Assembly: GCA_003142355.1 (NCBI GenBank)
Contig: PLMF01000347.1
Location: forward strand, 2,316-7,555
DNA length: 5,240 nt
Source of the DNA: Bryobacterales bacterium
GTDB taxonomy: Bacteria; Acidobacteriota; Terriglobia; Bryobacterales; Bryobacteraceae
Direction: 5' to 3'
Shown: positions 4,983 through 5,240 of the stretch, one piece after another
Position numbering within the stretch: position 1 is the stretch's first letter
Layout: each line of letters starts with the position of its first letter
Notes under the pieces: model-generated
What the model saw: only the letters and a program-made list of their open reading frames with translations
Databases searched by the model: none
Told to the model about the DNA's origin: nothing
Translations under genes and position numbers: made by a program

Positions 4983-5240
4983 TCACCCTTTGATGACGCC
5001 CATGGGCCGCAGCCGCGCCACCTTGCGCGCCAGTCCCGCATTGTGGACCACTTCGATTACTTCATCCACGTTCTTGTAGGCTTCCGGAAGCTCCTCGAGG
5101 ATGCCGTCGCGGGTTTCGCTGCGCACCAGGATGCCGCGCTCTTCCAGCTTGTCCCGCTCTTCGCGCGCGTTGCGCCCCTTGCGCGCGGCGGTCCGGCTGA
5201 GCAGGCGTCCGGCGCCGTGGCACACGCTGCCGAAGGTCTC
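4983..5240 (-). CDS. rtcB: RNA-splicing ligase RtcB, C-terminal part, cut by window edge
   Basis: The last 85 residues of RtcB are present, read from 5240 (ETFGSVCHGAGRLLSRTAAR...) to the TGA at 4983-4985. RtcB joins RNA 3'-phosphate or 2',3'-cyclic phosphate ends to 5'-hydroxyl ends using GTP and Mn2+, in tRNA splicing or RNA repair. The CHGAGR motif holds the histidine that receives GMP. It is 77 residues from the C-terminus, the same distance as His404 in the 481-residue Pyrococcus horikoshii enzyme. The lysine of the terminal GVIKG corresponds to that enzyme's Lys480, which contacts the guanylate. The stretch RNARExRDKLEERGILVRSETRDGILEELPEAYKNVDEV is the conserved tail region with the usual E-x-P-x-A-Y-K-D/N-V-D-E-V signature. 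No lesion is visible in this part. The higBA promoter starts 33 bases after the stop, with no clear terminator between. Confidence 0.95.
   Translation of the reverse strand, partial: ETFGSVCHGAGRLLSRTAARKGRNAREERDKLEERGILVRSETRDGILEELPEAYKNVDEVIEVVHNAGLARKVARLRPMGVIKG

Noticed and set aside
1..5240. CRISPR arrays, tRNA or rRNA genes, insertion sequences, prophage or integrase genes
   Set aside because: No regularly spaced repeats, cloverleaf signatures, rRNA segments, transposase motifs or terminal inverted repeats with target duplications were seen.

Overview
This is a GC-rich bacterial window that most resembles an Acidobacteriota chromosome of the Bryobacterales / Candidatus Solibacter type. 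The main pointer is the C-terminal half of the gene at 2624-4247. It matches, from memory, the 'Solibacter C-terminal domain' family TIGR03437, here joined to a TolB-like (PD40) propeller. The small secreted protein at 279-596 and the lipoprotein at 730-1713 also look like acidobacterial lineage proteins. The taxonomic call is an inference; no search was run.

Left part (1-729, minus strand): the first 42 codons of a membrane-anchored protein, probably an efflux periplasmic adaptor, run off the left edge. Upstream of it is a complete small exported protein (279-596) with a strong intrinsic terminator (206-251) behind it. About 130 bases of divergent intergenic DNA follow.

Middle (730-2616, plus strand): a two-gene unit, a lipoprotein of about 311 mature residues and, 42 bases later, an exported HEAT-repeat protein. 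Neither has a known function that I can name. Both appear to act outside the cytoplasm and probably belong together.

Right of centre (2624-4247, minus strand): a secreted TolB-like propeller plus TIGR03437 protein, broken by a frameshift inside a GGAC-rich repeat. Removing 13 bases restores a clean propeller motif. Its start is also doubtful: the only ATG lies inside a REP-like hairpin, while a good Shine-Dalgarno sits 7 bases before an ACG codon in frame. It is probably a decaying gene, unless the frameshift is an assembly error.

Right part (4324-5240, minus strand): a complete HigB/HigA toxin-antitoxin pair with a readable promoter, a palindromic operator over the -35 box, a toxin start almost at the predicted transcription start, and an antitoxin Shine-Dalgarno overlapping the toxin stop. 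The C-terminal 85 residues of the RNA ligase RtcB, including the guanylylated histidine, run in from the right edge.

I do not see a clearly new biological system. The best leads are the lipoprotein/HEAT pair, the layered lesions in the propeller gene, and the control region of the higBA operon beside rtcB.
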